This document shows positions 61,601 through 64,000 of a stretch of DNA of 64,000 nt, piece by piece (the first letter of the stretch is position 1; each line of letters opens with the position of its first letter). The position numbers were made by a program, and so were the translations under genes. The notes beneath the pieces are model-generated. The model was not told the origin of the DNA. It did not search any database and saw only the letters and a program-made list of their open reading frames with translations. Source of the stretch: Trematomus loennbergii (lineage: Eukaryota; Chordata; Actinopteri; Perciformes; Nototheniidae); NCBI GenBank assembly GCA_012861695.1, contig JAAOOA010000060.1, positions 3,981,183 to 4,045,182 on the forward strand, in the 5' to 3' direction.

Positions 61601-63186
61601 TCAGCTCCTAGTCAGATATTCAGTTGGAAAAATGTGTGTATTTTGCCACTGGATGTTTATTTAATGTCCTATATGAGTGTAGTTCATTTGTAATATTTAG
61701 CTAATTGTTTCACACAGTTTGATTTTATATATTTAACATTTCTGCTTTATCAGTTTTTTTCTTGTAACATGTTGTTTTGTGACATTTTGTAGTATGAAAT
61801 AATAATTTCCTGCATCTCATTCAACCAATTCTAAATATTTTAGTGCGTTTCTGCACTCAGCCCTTGAGTTAGTGATGATCTTGGGCTCAGACCTCCCCCT
61901 GCTGTTGTCTGGCGTCTGATCCACGTTGGTAACTCCAACCCGATCCAACACACCACAGATAGACAAACACTCCTAAAGCAGGGGCTCGGTCTCAATAAAC
62001 AGCTGGCCTCCGTCACTTGTTTACTGCAGCAGAGTTTGTGGCTTAAGTTTCACAGCCTGGTCTGTTCCCTGAAGGCTGGCAGCACGCCACTGGACAAATG
62101 TCCAGATTTTCAATTGTGTGCCACTGCCAGTAAGAGCTGCTCGGCCACCACTGCTATTCTTACCACTTAATACAAGTCCACTGGGGCTGTTGGCTCTGTC
62201 ACCAGCTGGGGTTTACCAGGGGATTTTAAAGTGGTTTGCCTTGTAAATTTATATCAGGCAGTCTATACGGGCTGATAATATTTGTATCTTAATGTTTCCA
62301 TGTTTCCTTTGCAGTTTGATGAAGGGCGCAACACCTTTGACGGAGAGCTGACCAAAGAAGACCTCCTGGCTTTCGTCAAGTCCAACCAGCTGCCTCTGGT
62401 CATCGAGTTCACAGAGCAGGTAATGAGCCATGCACATCAGCGGGACCATTATTATCTCTTTCCCAACTCACACCACTGTCTGTAACAAGTACAAGCGTCA
62501 TTCTTAGATGTCAAACTCGTGTATTTGTGTTTTCTGCAGACCGCCCCAAAAATCTTTGGTGGAGAAATCAAGTCCCACATCCTCATGTTCCTGCCCAAAA
62601 CTGCCAAAGACTTTGATGACAAAATGGACGAATTTAAGAAAGCCGCAGAGGGATTCAAGGGCAAGGTGTGTGAACCGTCTCAAAGTGCCTTCCAAATGTG
62701 ACCTACATTCAGTATTGAATCTTACACTTTGCTCAGATAGGATGTTTTGAATGACCACTTCCGTCTCGTCCTCCCAGATCCTGTTCATCTTCATCGACAG
62801 CGACGTGGACGACAACCAGCGCATCCTGGAGTTCTTCGGCTTGAAGAAAGAGGAGTGCCCCGCCATCCGCCTCATCACCCTGGAGGACGAGATGACCAAG
62901 TACAAGCCCGAGAGTCAGGCCATCACAGCAGAGAGCATCATCGGCTTCTGCAAACTGTTCGCTGAGGGCAAACTCAAGGTGAGAGGAGGACTGGTTAGTG
63001 ATGGCAGCACATGTATGTCATGGCGAAACGTGATTTTTAATATTGAGGTATTTCTCCTCCCCCAGCCCCACCTCATGAGTCAGGACATCCCTGAAGACTG
63101 GGACAAAACCCCCGTCAAGATTTTGGTGGGAAAGAACTTTGAGGAGATCGTCTTCCATCCCTCCAAGAACGTCTTTGTGGAGTTCT
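55681..63186 (+). CDS. p4hb: Protein disulfide isomerase A1 (P4HB), exons 1-8, 3' partial
   Basis: Exons 55681-55819, 57647-57853, 59162-59295, 60358-60495, 62315-62419, 62540-62665, 62778-62978 and 63066-63186, all with GT/AG borders and compatible phases, give 390 codons. The human protein has 508, so about 120 residues lie beyond the window. A signal peptide ([16 protein letters not shown]) precedes domain a, with the [10 protein letters not shown] active site at residues 48-57 and the cis-proline RGYPTIKFF. Domain b follows in exons 3-4, b' in exons 5-7 (QTAPKIFGG), and the start of a' in exon 8 ([15 protein letters not shown]), ending one base before the second CGHC codon group. The enzyme oxidises and isomerises disulfides in the ER and is the beta subunit of collagen prolyl 4-hydroxylase. 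The first ATG heads the signal peptide. Confidence 0.97.
59316..59693. mobile_element. TTAA-flanked MITE, copy 2, in p4hb intron 3
   Basis: 378 bp, with ends AGGTGGGGTAGGTAATT and TACCTACCCTACCT, bracketed by TTAA at 59312-59315 and 59694-59697. It is the same family as 15226-15608 in reverse. It starts only 20 bases after the exon 3 donor. Confidence 0.85.
60496..62314 (+). other. p4hb intron 4
   Basis: A 1.8 kb intron between GTGAGTTGG and CCTTTGCAG borders. No repeat or RNA gene recognised, and short frames are not coding. Confidence 0.8.
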
Positions 63187-64000
63187 GTAAGAGCCTCTTC
63201 TTTCCCTTGAATTGTCATGACTTGCTGTTGTGAAGGTGTCCACCTGACTAGAGGGGCATTTTGCAGTCAAAGCTTGGCTGCTCAGTTGGTGGGAGACTTT
63301 ACTTTCCCCCGTGCTAAGCCCCTTCCAAATACCAAGCCTTGATGCCCACTCACCCTCACAGCCCACCCTCTGACTTGGTTACCAGACCCTTAAAAAAAAA
63401 AAGGCTTGTTAAATATAGCTGCTGGATGGTTTCTTTATACAGTGATCCACATCTAAAGGTGCACTATTCTTGGTGGAATTTTCCATCGATGGCTATTTAA
63501 ATACAGATTATAGTAATGCTCAGTGGGTATTCCCTGAAAGCAAATGGAATGGAGGGGGGGGGTTATTTCCTGGCCAGTCTAAGGGGAACAGGGTCATGAA
63601 TCTGAGGCTGCATGCATCGACTCACCACAGCATAACATAATAGGAACATTTCAACAAAATCCACGTTTCCCTTTTATCTGTAGTGTTAGCTATTACTCTG
63701 GATTGTTTTGGTGTGAGTGTCAGTGTTTGGGCTAAAGGCAATAGAGGTGTGTTGTCTGAAATATATTGGAACTACATGGCATTCTGCTTGTTGTCCTCAA
63801 AGTGCCATAACGAAAATTAAAAAAAACTCAATAGCAATGCTTCTTCCTGACCCGGGAGACAATCCACAGACCTTGTTGTGAGCAGTTTCGTGTAAAACCC
63901 ATGTTCTTTTTACACCACTTCACAATTGCCAACTGTTTCACCAGACAGAAGATAGCATGCATCTTACTCATGGATCAGAGGATTGAGACATTGCGAGATT
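63187..64000 (+). other. p4hb intron 8, runs off the window
   Basis: Starts GTAAGAGCC after VEFC-type coding. The next exon, expected to begin with the second APWCGHC, is not reached. Nothing else recognised. Confidence 0.8.

Overview
The window is vertebrate nuclear DNA, almost certainly from a ray-finned fish. The evidence is short coding exons separated by long AT-rich introns with GT/AG borders, and many repeat families typical of teleost genomes (L2/Rex-like LINE tails, DIRS, Ty3/Gypsy, hAT-like and Harbinger-like MITEs, long CA and GA microsatellites). No bacterial or CRISPR-type organisation is present.

Three host genes can be supported. (1) At 466-5295 (+) are the last four coding exons of a PECAM1-like adhesion receptor. 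They encode only the cytoplasmic tail, with three tyrosine motifs of ITIM type. (2) At about 6.1-17.6 kb (-), converging on the first gene, lies an SLC1A-family (glutamate/neutral amino acid transporter) gene with at least twelve recognisable coding exons. It carries a single-base frameshift in an A run, appears to lack one core exon, has an in-frame TAG in the last exon, and has replaced two residues known to bind substrate and sodium. It is either a very divergent family member or a decaying gene. (3) At 55681-63186 (+) are the first eight exons of p4hb (protein disulfide isomerase A1), from signal peptide to the exon just before the second CGHC motif. The gene runs off the right edge.

The 38 kb between the SLC1A promoter and p4hb contains no host gene I can recognise and is a graveyard of nested mobile elements. 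In order: a mosaic MITE and hAT remnant (18.5-20.5 kb); a 3.9 kb TA-flanked element holding a LINE tail, a 22-bp minisatellite and a 400-bp CA tract (21.4-25.3 kb); an L2-like fragment (26.0-26.7 kb); an LTR with a tRNA-Trp-like primer site (26.9-27.8 kb); a 359-bp foldback element (27.8-28.2 kb); a long inverted-repeat element (28.2-29.9 kb); a Rex/jockey-like LINE (30.2-31.6 kb, -); a second LINE (33.3-37.0 kb, -) carrying an LTR-like block; an L2-clade LINE with a 755-codon reading frame (41.0-43.9 kb, +); and a DIRS element with inverted terminal repeats (44.4-52.9 kb). The DIRS interior has been replaced by a Ty3/Gypsy element, itself split by three TIR transposons.

The most informative structure is this nest. 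Each of the three TIR elements inside the Gypsy element is flanked by a short target duplication, and the Gypsy frame resumes exactly once the element and one duplication copy are removed, giving an ordered history DIRS, then Gypsy, then TIR elements. A second notable pattern is a shared internal core found in three MITEs that have three different terminal inverted repeats (10.9, 18.6 and 49.8 kb). I found no convincing new enzymatic or defence system. The unusual biology is transposon mosaicism and the altered SLC1A gene.
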